In this document: positions 1-11,028 of the stretch, one piece after another
Layout: the number at the start of each line of letters is the position of its first letter
How positions within the stretch are numbered: the stretch's first letter is position 1
Assembly: GCA_958510875.1 (NCBI GenBank)
Contig: OY294068.1
Location: 162,104,388 to 162,168,387 of the forward strand
Direction of reading: 5' to 3'
Length of the DNA: 64,000 nucleotides
Origin: Endomychus coccineus
Lineage: Eukaryota > Arthropoda > Insecta > Coleoptera > Endomychidae
Notes under the pieces: generated by a model
Told to the model about the DNA's origin: nothing
The model's input: only the letters and a program-made list of their open reading frames with translations
Databases searched by the model: none
Position numbers and translations under genes: made by a program

Positions 1-1351
1 AAACGAAAACTCCTAGTCAAACCTCCCAAGACACAGTTATCGAAGTTATAGTAAAACCTAGTGAACCAATCGTGATAGATACAACTTCGGAAAATATCGA
101 TACAAACGTGTCGAATAAAAATGTAACAGACTGTCAAAATAGACAGAACAGTACTAGTAGTGAAAATATAGTTTTCTCCACGAAAATAGGTAGTGATAAT
201 GAGGTTTTCACTACAAAAATACCAAAGAATAAGAACATCAGTAAATCAATAAAATTTCCTTTAGAACCATTCTCTAACGGCCATGTTCCTTTAGATTTAT
301 CCAAAACACCAATCGAACCCATGGAAGAAAATGTTCCAGGAGTCGTTGGAATTGAAAACTCGCAGAGTTCTAGAAAAGTACCTGAAATATACCATGTAAT
401 ATTGAAAAAATTGGATATCGAACCAACTATCGCAGACATTCCAGTGAAGCAAATAAGCAATGATAAGAATTTGATAACAAGTTTTGTAGCAGATGAGGAT
501 AGAAATTCATCTGAATCAGAACGAGATTCAGAAGCGAGCTTCAGTAAGAGCAAAAAGGATGTGGATGTAAATATTGGATCAGAATTTTTAGAACCAGAAC
601 GGACCGGCTTTGTCTTACAAGATAACCAAGATTCTTTTGATGACGATTTGCCTTATGTTCCAACTACGTTACCTCAAGAACGATCAGCAGCTGTACCGAT
701 AATACCAATAAAACAACGATCTACTTTTGAAATAAAAACGTGTCCAATAGAACGGCCACGATCAACAACACCCATTAATCCCAGTTGCTTAGAAGAATAT
801 TGCGAAGAAGTTATAGCTGGTTTCAATTCTGAACAGATTGCAAAAACTATAGAGAAGCTGAGAATTTCTTTACCTCGTTCCGACTCTTCAGATAAATCAA
901 TCAAATCTCCTAGAAAAGTTGGAAATACATGGTTCGAATTTGCGGAAAAGGGGCTGTACACTGGTCGTCGATTATCCTCTGAAGGAGAAACGCCACCCCC
1001 GCTACCACCAAAAGGTCTACAAAAAGAATGGATCAATTTTGAAGAAGTGCCCGAAAGGAGGAAATTACCGAAACGTATTCAGACCATTCCATCAAGAGGG
1101 CACATAGACGTCCCAGATAATATTATACAAGATCACGTGGTATATAACTATGTCAATCCAGACGAATGCAAATGTGAATGTCATGAGATTAAAGCGAAAG
1201 AAAAATGTCCAGCTGAAACTCCTAAAACAATTCAAGACGATGAGGTCCCACTCCTTGAGAACGATCCTGCTGATGAAGATAGGAGTAACTCCAATTCTGT
1301 TGATCGCATTAAACTAGATGTTAACATTGCTGACAGGAGAAGCTTACTCAG
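1..1351 (+). CDS. Gene 1, long exon entering from the left edge
   Basis: Continuous frame with no stop from base 3, ending in AG at a consensus donor (GTAGGT at 1352). The in-frame TAG sits inside the donor itself, so the exon must be spliced. The GTG at 72 is not a start, because the frame is open upstream of it. Confidence 0.85.
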
Positions 1352-4300
1352 GTAGGTAACTACTATTCTCTGAATAGAATTAGCATTTCATTTACTTCAT
1401 AAGTTAATTGGATGTACTGGAACCCCACAACAAATTCGTATTTCGTCGGCGCAACGTAGTTGCTATCTTCAGAAAATTAATAGAACCAACAAGTTCTACT
1501 GATCTACTGTGGATGACAGCTTAATTGCCGAAATATGTATTTAGATTTCAAAAGAATGAGTGTTTTGGTACTTTTGTCTTGGCGAGTGAAGTAACATTAT
1601 TGAATTGCATTCCGATTTTGGATATGTAGTCATATATTTGAATCGAACAATAAAATGTTGATAAAACACATATTTATAATTGAATTGCTCCACCACGCAG
1701 TAGTCTTCTCAAAATGAGCGACGACTGATGAACTAACTGGAACAATTCCCATTGTAAATGTGTGTTTTATCCACAATATACTAGGACGTCGATACGCTGC
1801 GCATGCCCAAAGGGTTAAGACGGGGTGTGCCGAAAGGATCGACTTATGCTTTCGCTACATTCACGCCGATAAGGAGCGCGCCGCAGTCTGTCTAGTTGCG
1901 TGAGCTCGATTCCGCTGGGTAGAAACAACGTACCTTATAAACCAATTTGAGAATATTTCCTTTTTATTAAATTTGTTAATGTTTCAAACAAAATTGTATA
2001 TTTGTTCTGAGCTTGCTCAATGATAGACTTTTGTATAGGTTTGTGCAGACATTGCTTGTTGTGAATGAGTACGTAACAACAATTCAATGTTTTCCACATA
2101 GCGTTGGTTTTTATAGGGACATTACTCGCAGGTAGATGGCGTTAGTTGTTCGTTACATCTCTAGAACTTTCTGTGGATAGGCAATTTATACGTCAGTAGA
2201 GATATCGATGCGTGACATACGAGGACAAGGTGAAAAGTCCCTGAGAAATGAAACAAGAAATGATTTATTTGGTCAAAATTTATTTTATTTTTCAACATCT
2301 CATTCTTCATATAGCCCAATACAATTCGTCCAACGCTTTTCTAATTTTTCGATACCTTCCAAATAATACTATTTCGACAATCCTTCAAAATAGGCATTTG
2401 TTTCAGCGATGAACTCATCGTTGGAGCCAAATCTCTTTCCGCCGAGCCATTTTGCCAAGTTTGTAAATAGATAAAAATCGCACGGAGCAAAATCGCCGGT
2501 GCGTTTTCCTGGTGGAAGAGCATTTCTTTCTTTGCCAAATGCAGTCGAATCCATCCATCAGCTCTGCTTAATATACGCCGGTGATCGTTAGGCCCTTTTA
2601 AGGTAAACGATATGGACAATACCGTGTGCATCCCAAAAAACTGTCGCCATGACTTTGTTGGCCAATACACCCACTTTGCCTTTTTTCGGCTTTGATTCAC
2701 CAGGAAAAGTCCACGGTTTCGACTGTTATTTGGTCTCTGGTGTGTTCTGATGGATTCATGTTTCGTCCACGGTTACGAAACGGCGCAAGAAGTCCTTATT
2801 TTTTTTGCGTAGAGGAGGGGAAATCTTGCATAGACGCCTCGGGTGCCCGTTCCCCCGGGTGTGCCGGATTCCTACCGACTAAAACCCCTCCTCCGTGAGG
2901 TTGGTTTTCCATCCTAATGGGAGCCCCACAGCACTGCGGTCATTATAGTCCTATTGTGCTCTCACTTGTTTTTACCTCCTCATCAGTCCGGTGTATTCTA
3001 TGAATTTCAGTAGCCTGATATAGGGGATACTTCTGATTTCCTCGGGTGTAGTGTTATCGTCCCCGAGGTATGTCCGATGACCAACCGTGTATGCCGTGCA
3101 CTGACACAGTACATGCTTAGGTGTCACATCTTCCACGCCGCAACCCCTGCAAGTGGTCTGATCTACCAGTCCCATCGTGTAGAGGTGTTTGTTGCATGGG
3201 GCGTGTCCGGTCAGGAATGCAACAAGATTCCACATTTCTTGTCTGCTGAACGTCAGCAGATTTTTCACTCGTTGCTGCTGGAGATCTCCCATCAGTCGCT
3301 TGGAGTGCGACATACGGGGCAGTTCTCTCCAGTAGGCACGGTGCTCTATCTCGAGCCATTTTCGGATTACAGATTTCGCTATGGCATGAGAAATGCCACA
3401 GGTTGGCTCTGGTCCAATCAATGGTTTTTATGCCCCCACTTAAGCGAGTGCGACGGCAGTTTATGTACCTTCTCGTTTGGTTTCTTCAGACTCCCACACG
3501 AGTGTTACTCTATTGGGGTTCATTACCAGTGCCGTTAGTTCTTTGACGCAATCAGGTACACCTTGTGAGGTGATTGTGTATGACTATTCTCATAGGCTCT
3601 CTCCCTCATGATTTGAGCACATGTTGTAATTGCAATTATTTTTGCTTTGAATTCTGTCGCAAAAGTCCCTAGGTTCAAAGAAAGTCTTTCCCCTTGGTCC
3701 GTTTTCTCGATTATTCCAGCACTCGTTCTTTTTTCTATCTTCGTGCCTTCGGTAAGTCATATGGAACCCCCTGGTATCACATGGGGACTGCCCCCAGCGT
3801 TCTCCCGCCCTTTCACGGTTTGAATCATGAAAGGCACGGAAGCGCTGTGAACCTTGATCCTGTCGAATCTCCTCCACAATGGCCCAGGTGAAACAAGCAA
3901 TCCGAGGATGCTTCGGCCTTTTTGGTCAGCCTTTCCTTGGCCGATAAGATCGAAGCGATAAGCTCCTCTTATGGCCTCTGCCTGAACGGCTAGGTGCAGT
4001 GGTTCCAACCCCAACAGCTTCTCCATAGCAGCCGTTGGGGTGATCGACATTGCACCTGTTACTCCTAAGCATGCCAGCCCCTGGCAGATATCTTTCTCAT
4101 ATTCAAAAAAGTATGCAAAATGTTCCGTACACGTTCGGTTGAGATACCCATAGCCTCAGCACTTTAACTCGCCGATCGTCCAATATCATACCATGGATTT
4201 TATTTACGATTTCTGGCCTTGTAACCTCAATTGGACGACCAGAACGTTCGGCGTCCTTTGTGGTCATACTACCACAACGAAAATCAGTAAACCACTCGTG

Positions 4301-5051
4301 AATCGTTCTAATCGATGGTGAAGAGTCGTCATAATGTTTAAAAAGCAATACTTTGGTTTGTGTAATGAGTTTTCCACGCAAGAAATAATGTTTAATCAAG
4401 AAGCGAAATTCACTTTTTTCTCCATGTTTACAAAAATCTTCAAGGTTGCTTGCTTTCGATGGGTGTAAAAACAGAACTAAATGACATATCAGTCTGAAAA
4501 TTGTAATGCGTTCTAGTTAAAGATGGTATATTACAAATGTGTGACACAAATTTCACATGGAATTTTCGATTTTGGCGCCATCTGTTTTATTTTTCAGGGA
4601 CCTTTCACCTTGCCCTCGTAACAGCTTTACTCGTTCTACTTACTAGTTTAATTCAATTACTTAGTTAATGATACGACAAAAATAAATAAAAAAAAAGAAT
4701 TTCTTAATTGATTTCAAAATGTATATAAAACTTTATTCCAATGCGAAAACTTATGTAATACATGGACATGCGTGTAGCGATGTGAAATTTGATTTTCTTT
4801 GATCTTTTTGCAGTGATTCTTCGATGGATTTGAGTGTGAGTGTCGATCAGCAAGAAGCACTTGTATCCGGGGACGTGTCGCTGCAGACACCATTCACTAC
4901 AGACCTCGGTCTCTCAAGTAACAGATCAAGTATTGTATCCCAGGTAACATCACTGCTTCCCCATTTCGCAGATCTATAAAAGTTTTCGTTTTAGGATGAT
5001 CCTCCTACTCCAGATTTTGATTCGCCAAATGCCTTTCCCAAAACTTCTTAA
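1..5051 (+). CDS. 3' part of an unrecognised acidic, Ser/Pro-rich protein gene (three exons, 5' end outside window)
   Basis: The reading frame is open from base 3 to a donor after 1351 (CAG|GTAGGT). Joining 1-1351, 4814-4943 and 4995-5051 keeps the frame (split AG|T serine codon, then phase 0) and ends at TAA, giving 511 visible residues. The protein is hydrophilic and acidic with many Ser and Asp and no membrane segment. It has a polyproline stretch (PPPLPPKG near 990-1015) that resembles an SH3/WW-binding site. A Cys/His cluster (CKCECHE) follows a YNYVNPDE segment near 1140-1190. The C-terminus contains DDPPTPDFD. I do not recognise the family; a scaffold or signalling adaptor would fit but is inference. 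The first intron (1352-4813) holds a nested transposon. The gene converges on Akt. Its start, and any N-terminal domains, lie left of the window. Confidence 0.8.
1352..2217. other. Intron sequence of gene 1, no gene seen
   Basis: AT-rich with no coding signal. A GC-rich patch at about 1785-1920 has several CpG-rich words (GCGCGCC, GTGCGTGAG-like). It resembles a piece of an old repeat, but I cannot name it. Confidence 0.5.
2341..2700 (-). pseudogene. Mariner transposase, C-terminal remnant
   Basis: Degenerate mariner C-terminus. A second frame (2369-2554) carries the APCDFYLFTNLAKWLGGKRF-type block, the region after the third catalytic Asp. At least one frameshift separates the two frames. 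It ends about 120 bp before the left inverted repeat. Confidence 0.75.
2798..4085 (-). mobile_element. 5'-truncated non-LTR retrotransposon (Jockey/R1-like RNase H and C-terminal region)
   Basis: Minus-strand coding remnants. At 3757-4050 is the ITPTAAMEKLLGLEPLHL-type linker that precedes RNase H in insect LINEs. At 2972-3421 is the C-terminal region with a zinc-knuckle-like motif (CRGCGVEDVTPKHVLCQC) and the TGHAPCNKHLYTMGL block. An oligo(T) run at about 2798-2805 is the poly(A) tail seen from the plus strand, so this is the retrotransposon 3' end. Several frameshifts are present. It is nested inside the mariner element. Confidence 0.8.
4103..4399 (-). pseudogene. Mariner transposase, N-terminal DNA-binding remnant
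   Basis: The 98-residue stretch carries the mariner signature around IHEWFTDFR, then DAERSGRPIEV and the segment KIHGMILDDRRVKV, which are the linker between the two helix-turn-helix motifs in SETMAR-like mariners. The catalytic DD34D region does not follow because a LINE fragment is inserted at about 4085. Confidence 0.85.
4814..4943 (+). CDS. Gene 1, penultimate coding exon
   Basis: Acceptor TTTTTGCAG before 4814 and donor CAG|GTAACA after 4943. The 130 bp complete the split codon from the previous exon and encode 44 residues rich in Ser, Asp and Gln, with no stop. Confidence 0.85.
4995..5051 (+). CDS. Gene 1, terminal coding exon
   Basis: Acceptor TTCGTTTTAG before 4995. The exon encodes 18 residues including DDPPTPDFD and ends at TAA (5049-5051). 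The preceding intron is only 51 bp, a typical short insect intron. Confidence 0.82.
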   Translation, partial: DDPPTPDFDSPNAFPKTS

Positions 5052-7360
5052 CCTAATAGCGTAGTATTAATATTAATTTTGTAATTAACGATATTGTTTT
5101 GTAAAAGTTTATATATTTGTTTGAATCGTTTTTCTTAATGTCAACGTTATTGATTCCAAACCATTTTGATGTTAACATTTAGAATGTTATCGAATTAACG
5201 TATCGCCCGATTTCTACAATAAACTCTTATGTAATATTTATATGTCGAGGGAGTGCCTAGATAATTGTTGGGTGAGTTGCAAAACTTCAAACTTCCGAAA
5301 TTATAATACACCTACAGGAATTGTCTTGAGCTAGCCACAATAAGGTATTAATGACTAGAGGAATGCAATGCTGTCTTTACCCTAGGGTGTACTGCGTAGG
5401 CCTATGCTGTTGTAATATAAAATGTTATTTAACGTGATGCTCTTAGTAAAACATTGAATTTTATTATATTCGTACTTGACAATACAAATAACAGCTTCCA
5501 TTTCAAATTTGATTCTCTTGAGGAACGATAAATTCAGAGACAATATTCATTTTTAGGGGATGTTGGGATTGTAACATTCAATTGTTATCCCTGATTGGTA
5601 TTGATAATAGTGAATGATGAATTTTTCAATGTTTTTGATATCTGTGAACTTGAACAGAAAGAATTTTAAAACTCAATTAAGCTTAACGTATTCCCAGTTA
5701 CTCTGAAATTAAGAACATAATTTCCCAGTGCACCATAAATTCGCAATAGTTCGCGAAAGTTGTATACACTTTTTAATAAATCACAAAATATATGGTCATT
5801 CAACTTTCGAAATCTCATGTAGGCAGTTACCTTCCTCTTATTTTGAGATGCAAGTGCGCAAAATTCAAACAAGATCGGAATAAAACTGTAACTGTTCAAG
5901 AAGTGTTTTTTTTTTAATCTTTTTCAGACAGTGACCTTCTTCCAGTTTTGTAGCTGAAGTGCGCAAAATTTCATAAAGATCGGAATAACACTGTAGAATT
6001 ATTTACAATACACACAAGTAGACAAACTTTCTTCTTTATTATATTATATAGATATACAACAAACAAATTATACATTGAACCTACCATGCGATATTTATAA
6101 AAGTCAAAAACCAAGTGCTCTCCAACATGAAAGATTTTTCCCATCATCTAATGCCCACTTACTTTTATTCTTGTGAAAAATGCAAATTCAATTTACTAAT
6201 CGCGAAATTGGTCCATTATCCCTCAGCGACTGATCCAGAAGCTTCCTATGGGGGCAAATTGAAAAATAAAAAGGTAGTTTTAAAACCTAAGGCGTATTTC
6301 ATTTTAAATATAGGTTGGTAATTGAGACATACCATTTAAACAATGAGAAACTTAAAATAGTGATAAAGTCTAATATACGTTTTGATTTTGAAAACAGAAT
6401 TACGACATTTTCTATTACAATATTCATGTTTGAATGTGCATATAATAATGCTAACCCCAACAATGTTTCCTGCGTCATCTGGTTTCTCCGCCAAGTTAGT
6501 GTTTTCACAAAAGTTTATTGCAAGGTTGTTGCTCCAACCTAAAGCTAAAAGTGCAAAAACCGATATAAAATTGGGTTTAGGGTTCAAACTTCAAAGTTGT
6601 GAATTTTAAATCAATAAATCTTCAATCAGTCATTTCAACAACCATATATTGACAAAAACAATTTTTTTTTAGTTGAAAAGTTGAATTGAGTTCAATAAAT
6701 CCGTGCTTTCAGTTAGCAAAGGGGACCCCCACACCTGAATTCGCCAATTTGTGGCTTACTTCCAAATATGGCCGCTAGTGGCCCTGTTAAGCTTCCTCGT
6801 AATGTTTGTTTTTAAAGCGCAACACTAGTGGCACTAATGTCGATACATTTTTGATCATAGTGACCGTGTGTTATATTCACTTCTATTTATAAAAGTTTCT
6901 AAATTTGTATTATTCATTTACTTGTCTGTATCTTCTCGAACCACTGACAATTCATAAGGATCTTCTAAAATTCTATCTCAAGTACAAAGAAAAATTGAAA
7001 TAGTCGTAAGGTTAGTTAGTTAGGGGTCTCCGGTCGCTTGATTGTTACTTTTTGTCGTTCGTACGAATCTATTCTGCAGCATTCATATTGTGACTTCTCT
7101 AGATTGAAAGACATGTACGTGTAGTTTCCACACGGATGATAATTTGTTCATTGTTGTCATATACGGAGATACCTGACCTCCATCAACAATACTACCGTAC
7201 ATTTTCCATAGGATCTATACAAAATTTCATACAAAGAATTAAGTGTGGATCTGCATTATTCGGAACTAGGGGTTTGTACCTGTCGTATTAAGTGAAAGTG
7301 ATTTTAATAGTGAATTGCTAAGAATAAAATACAAATTTACATGAATAAATGAAAGAACAT
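5052..7360. other. Intergenic AT-rich region, no gene seen
   Basis: Only short random frames. A small imperfect direct repeat sits at about 5849-5891 and 5955-5996 (GTGCGCAAAATT then AAGATCGGAATAA in both copies); such words are common in insect dispersed repeats. Confidence 0.5.
5218..5223 (+). terminator. Candidate poly(A) signal of gene 1
   Basis: AATAAA lies 167 bp after the stop codon in AT-rich sequence. It is the first canonical hexamer downstream, so it is a plausible 3' end; other hexamers may be used. Confidence 0.45.
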
Positions 7361-7364
7361 TTAT

Positions 7365-7516
7365 TGTAAAATTAAACACTACTATCTTGATATCACTTTT
7401 ATTAGTAATTTCACTCGAGTTTGAACCCTTTAAAGATGGCGTAATTAGGCTGAAACTCGAGTAACGGAAGTTACAAATAAAAGTGATATCAACATATTAG
7501 TGTTTAATTTTACAAT
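7365..7516. mobile_element. Small palindromic repeat (MITE-like)
   Basis: The arms GTAAAATTAAACACT and AGTGTTTAATTTTAC continue into GATATCACTTTTATTAGTAA and TTACAAATAAAAGTGATATC, with a loop of about 50 bp. No coding capacity. The element family is unknown. Confidence 0.6.
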
Positions 7517-7544
7517 ATGGATTAAATTTCATATCACATAGTAA

Positions 7545-9060
7545 AGGGTGAAACGATAGAATTTTTTGAAAAGAACCATTAATTTTTCTACCACTTTTAA
7601 TAATAACATGAAAATGTTTACTAGTTTTAAAACCGAAGTGTCATTATCAAACAGATACAAAAATATGAAATAAACAATTCAAGTATAAATATGGACTAAA
7701 GTACAATAACAATAGGGGTAATGAGATTTGTACAACTAGGTACAAATTCCAAAACAAGTGGATCCCGGAACAATTCAGTGTAAATTAAAAAACAATTTGT
7801 GCATTAGGATAATTATTATTTAATATTATTCTAGAGGAGTGCTTTGAAAGTCAAAGGAAAATATCACTTTGGTCTGAGTCTGAGTGATCATTTAGGATAT
7901 TGTATAAATCACTATTGATTCTAATGTTTTTAATTTAAACCTTTGGTTTGATTATGTAAAATGCTTAGCAAAGGTTGAGTCTGTTTTGTTAAGTTTGAAA
8001 GAACGAAAATGATCTTGGTTTAAAGTTACGACAAGTTCATCTAATCAACTTTTTAGACTTAACACGTGACCATAATAGAAGAAACTTCAACATCCACAAA
8101 AAAAACCACGTTTACTGACACCACTATTCCTAATTCATCGTTTAGTTCATAGCCATAAATTAGCAGCATAGTACTTAAATATTCACAGAGCATTTTCAAT
8201 ACCATTGTTACAGGAACACTTCAATATTGAATTGAACACAGTAAAACGAATAACTATTAATAATGGTTTTCCGGTAGATCAAATAACAAAAATAATTAAC
8301 CGCAAACAACAATTATCTTATTAAAATATTTACACATAGATGTATCAACAAAATTCATGTCTGGGGTATTTTGATTCCTTAAGAGAAAATATTGCTAAAA
8401 TTATATTACGCCATAGTTTTAAAATCAGTTTCAAAGCACAAAATAAACTTTGCCATCTTATATAAAATGGTAAAGACAAAACCAATAAATATAGTAAACC
8501 TGGAGTTTATAAGCTAATTTGACTGTTGATAACTTTTATATAGGTAGAACTTGTAACTTTAAACTTAGATACCAAGAACATTTTTGTTCTTTCAGACTTA
8601 ACAAAAGACTTCATACTTTTCTTAATTTAGATAACCTAAGCATTTTACATAATCAAACCAAAGGTCTCAAATTACATACATTAGAATCAATAGAGATTTA
8701 GAAAGGTGACAGAAACTCCTATATCATATATCCTATAGAGATCAGTTAGACCTATACCAAAGTGATATTTTCCTACGTCTTTCAAAGCACTCTTAGAATA
8801 TAAAATAATAATTATCCTAATGCAAAAATTGTTTCGGAATCTATAATGTATTTTCCCCGAATCTACTTGTTTTGGAATTTTCCATGGTTACTCTTGATTG
8901 CCCTACTGTACTTCAGTTCCTATTTATACTTCAACGGTTTATTGTTTACTTCATACTTTAGTATTGGTTTGATAATGACACTTCGGTGTTGAAACTATAG
9001 TAACGTTTCATGTTATTATTAAAAGTGGAATAAAAACAAAGTAATAGATCTTTCATTTAA
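7545..9060 (+). mobile_element. Penelope-like retroelement fragment with inverted ends
   Basis: The 3' part of a Penelope-like element lies in plus orientation (coding 8130-8700). Its last 400 bp or so is present a second time in inverted orientation at about 7545-7975, pairing with 8635-9060. Matching words include GATAATTATTATTTAATATT with its partner near 8800, and GTGTCATTATCAAAC with GTTTGATAATGACAC. Such partial inverted copies (pLTRs) at the 5' side are characteristic of Penelope-like elements. The reverse transcriptase core is missing. Confidence 0.72.
8130..8700 (+). pseudogene. Penelope-like linker and GIY-YIG endonuclease remnant
   Basis: A frame-shifted reading from about 8130 gives the linker that follows the reverse transcriptase in these elements (LLQEHFNIELNT, then INNGF, then LNRKQ-like). 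At 8519-8701 an open frame holds the GIY-YIG endonuclease core, with FYIGRT followed by FKLRYQEH; the usual Arg after the Thr/Cys is lost. Stops and frame changes make it non-functional. Confidence 0.72.
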
Positions 9061-9270
9061 TTATGATAAATTACCACAGAGTAACGGCTTCTACCATAGA
9101 TTTTTTTGACAAATTTACATTTAATAACAATAGTTTCACCACATAATGGCATTCTCAGAATGAATTAGTAACTGGTTGTAAATTAAGATCATGAACATAT
9201 TAGCTGTATCCACTTAATAAGTCATACTGACAATAGTGACAATACCACTGCGTAGTTAAACAGTAGTTAA

Positions 9271-9880
9271 TACCGGGATATCAAAAATTATCTTGGTCAA
9301 GGGTGGTTGTGGAATCTAAAACGTGTGTCTTACTTTACGTTTGAAATAATTATGTCACTGTCACACTGACATCATCAATAACCTACAAATTTCATACCTA
9401 TTTATTTCAGTTGTAAAAGAATAATGAACTACAAATTATGAAATAACGGTTTTAGTAACAAGAAAAACTAAATTACAGTAATTGTTGGAAATGTCCCCCG
9501 TTTTGTTCGATGCACAAGTTGACACGCATCCTCATGCTGTGAAAACCGTTTTCCAGCATTTCTGGCGTTATGGTTGCACATTGCTGAACTATTCATTATT
9601 TATTATTTCAGCACAATGACTTAACAGATTCTGACACAACAAAACATATTCAAAAATTTAAAGTAAGACACACGTTTTACATTCCACAACCACCCTTGAC
9701 CAAGATAGTTTTTAATTTGTAGTTCATTATTGTTTTACAACTGAAATAAATAGGTATGAAATTTGTAGGCTATTGATGATGTCAGTGTGACAGTGACCTA
9801 ATTATTTCAAACGTAAAGTAAGACACACGTTTTAGATTTCACAACCACCCTTGACCAAGATAATTTTTGATATCCCGTTA
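9271..9880. mobile_element. Internally deleted long-TIR transposon (DUF4817/Tc1-mariner-like)
   Basis: The left arm from 9271 (CGGGATATCAAAAATTATC then TTGGTCAAGGGTGG) is inverted at 9815-9880 and again in a second partial copy at 9660-9712. Arms extend about 170 bp and include GATGTCAGTGTGACAGTGAC. On the minus strand at 9480-9590 is the C-terminus of the transposase (TPEMLENGFHSMRMR, then NGGHFQQLL), the same ending as the larger elements here (GGHFEHL). So this is a deletion derivative of a DDE transposon. Confidence 0.65.
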
Positions 9881-10712
9881 TATTGTTTTCAAGTGCAAAT
9901 TTGTATTTTATTAAAATTATATCATTCAATTTGAATAAATACCTTTAAAAGAGGACGAAAATCTGGAATAATGAAACTTACTCCTCAAAATATTTTCTTT
10001 CAAAACACTATCTCAGGATAAATTCTGATCATGAAGGGATGAACATTCGATTTCATTCCATTAACCCGGCAATGCAACATTTTATATGTCGAGACCAAAC
10101 GAAAAATCAATGTTTTTCTATTAGCTTGCAATTTTAAGATTGAAACACTTATTGAGGTTTACCACAACCGAGATTAATGAGTAGAAGTATATCTTGTCTA
10201 ATATGAAACGATAATCTTCAACAACTTTATAATGACTTATATGCATCTTAATGTAATTCGTCTGAACCCTGCCATAATTTAACTAATATTAATGAAATGT
10301 ACTGTATTAAGGTGAACCCCAACTTGTGTTTTCATAAATTTAAGGAAAGTTTTCATTGAAATCATGTAAATTGTTAATTTTTTGATTATATAGTAATTTG
10401 TTTCGTTTGTGTTCATAAATGTTATTAAAAATGCAATATTTTGCTTTATTGAAGGAATAATGTTACCATAGTTATATCACGAAATTATATTGTACAGTCA
10501 AATTCGATAATAAAATATACGTGTTAAATGCAGTTTTCTTTATTCGTATAATCGTTGATTGGAGCAAACATTATTCAAGAATAATGCTAGAAGAAATCAT
10601 CTAATTTTTGGAGACCTCGCATTCAGAAGTTCGAAATATGATTACTTTTATGTCCAACAAAACTATAAAATTTAAATAAGATGCAATGAATAATCACTAA
10701 TTATATATAAGG
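9881..10712. other. AT-rich intergenic sequence, no feature seen
   Basis: No open frame above 60 codons, no inverted or tandem repeat noticed. Confidence 0.4.
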
Positions 10713-10865
10713 CTCGGCAAATAGGTCACACTAACACATTTTTACTATTTTCGTCTTTACGACGTTTCGGTCTCACGACGAAAATCAGAAGACCTATAAT
10801 CACTGTCTGAAACGAGAAATCTTGAAACTAATATCAAGGTCAGACCGAAATAGTACCGCTGTATC
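10713..10865. mobile_element. Solo terminal fragment of the Penelope-like family
   Basis: The stretch AAATAGGTCACACTAACACA, then CGTTTCGGTCTCACGACGA and AAACGAGAAATCTTGAAACT matches both ends of the Penelope-like element in Akt intron 2 (43893-44050 and, inverted, 48185-48350). Confidence 0.6.
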
Positions 10866-11028
10866 GGATTTGGATTTTTTCATTAGGTATAATTTTAGGA
10901 AAAAAAATAAATTTGTTTATATTTCACAAATTAAAAAAAATGTATTAATAAATTAAATCAAAGTACTTACAATTTTGGAACAGGACAAAACGACAGTTCT
11001 AGAATACCCAACTACAGTACACTCTTTA

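Larger units (their letters stand above)
2220..4618 (-). mobile_element. Mariner-family transposon, interrupted by a LINE fragment
   Basis: Imperfect terminal inverted repeats of about 30 bp: the left end reads CGAGGACAAGGTGAAAAGTC and the right end, reverse-complemented, reads CGAGGGCAAGGTGAAAGGTC. Both are flanked by TA (2218-2219 and 4619-4620), the target duplication of the mariner/Tc1 superfamily. Inside, on the minus strand, are an N-terminal helix-turn-helix piece (4103-4399) and a C-terminal piece (2341-2700), separated by a non-LTR fragment at about 2798-4085. The copy is dead: frames are broken and the middle is displaced. It sits in intron 1 of gene 1, in the opposite orientation. 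Confidence 0.85.

Noticed and set aside
134..1036. Open frames on the minus strand across the first exon (134-553, 674-1036)
   Set aside because: They are antisense to a spliced, in-frame coding exon and show no motif; they follow from the codon composition of the real gene.
1785..1925. tRNA-like or SINE head in gene 1's intron (a GCTCGATTCC word resembling a B box)
   Set aside because: No matching A box or cloverleaf could be formed; too weak to call.
3077..3538. 153-codon plus-strand frame in the LINE fragment
   Set aside because: Antisense to the recognisable LINE C-terminal region on the minus strand.
6115..6609. Cluster of 68-83 codon frames on both strands
   Set aside because: Low-complexity AT-rich sequence with mutually overlapping frames and no coding signature.
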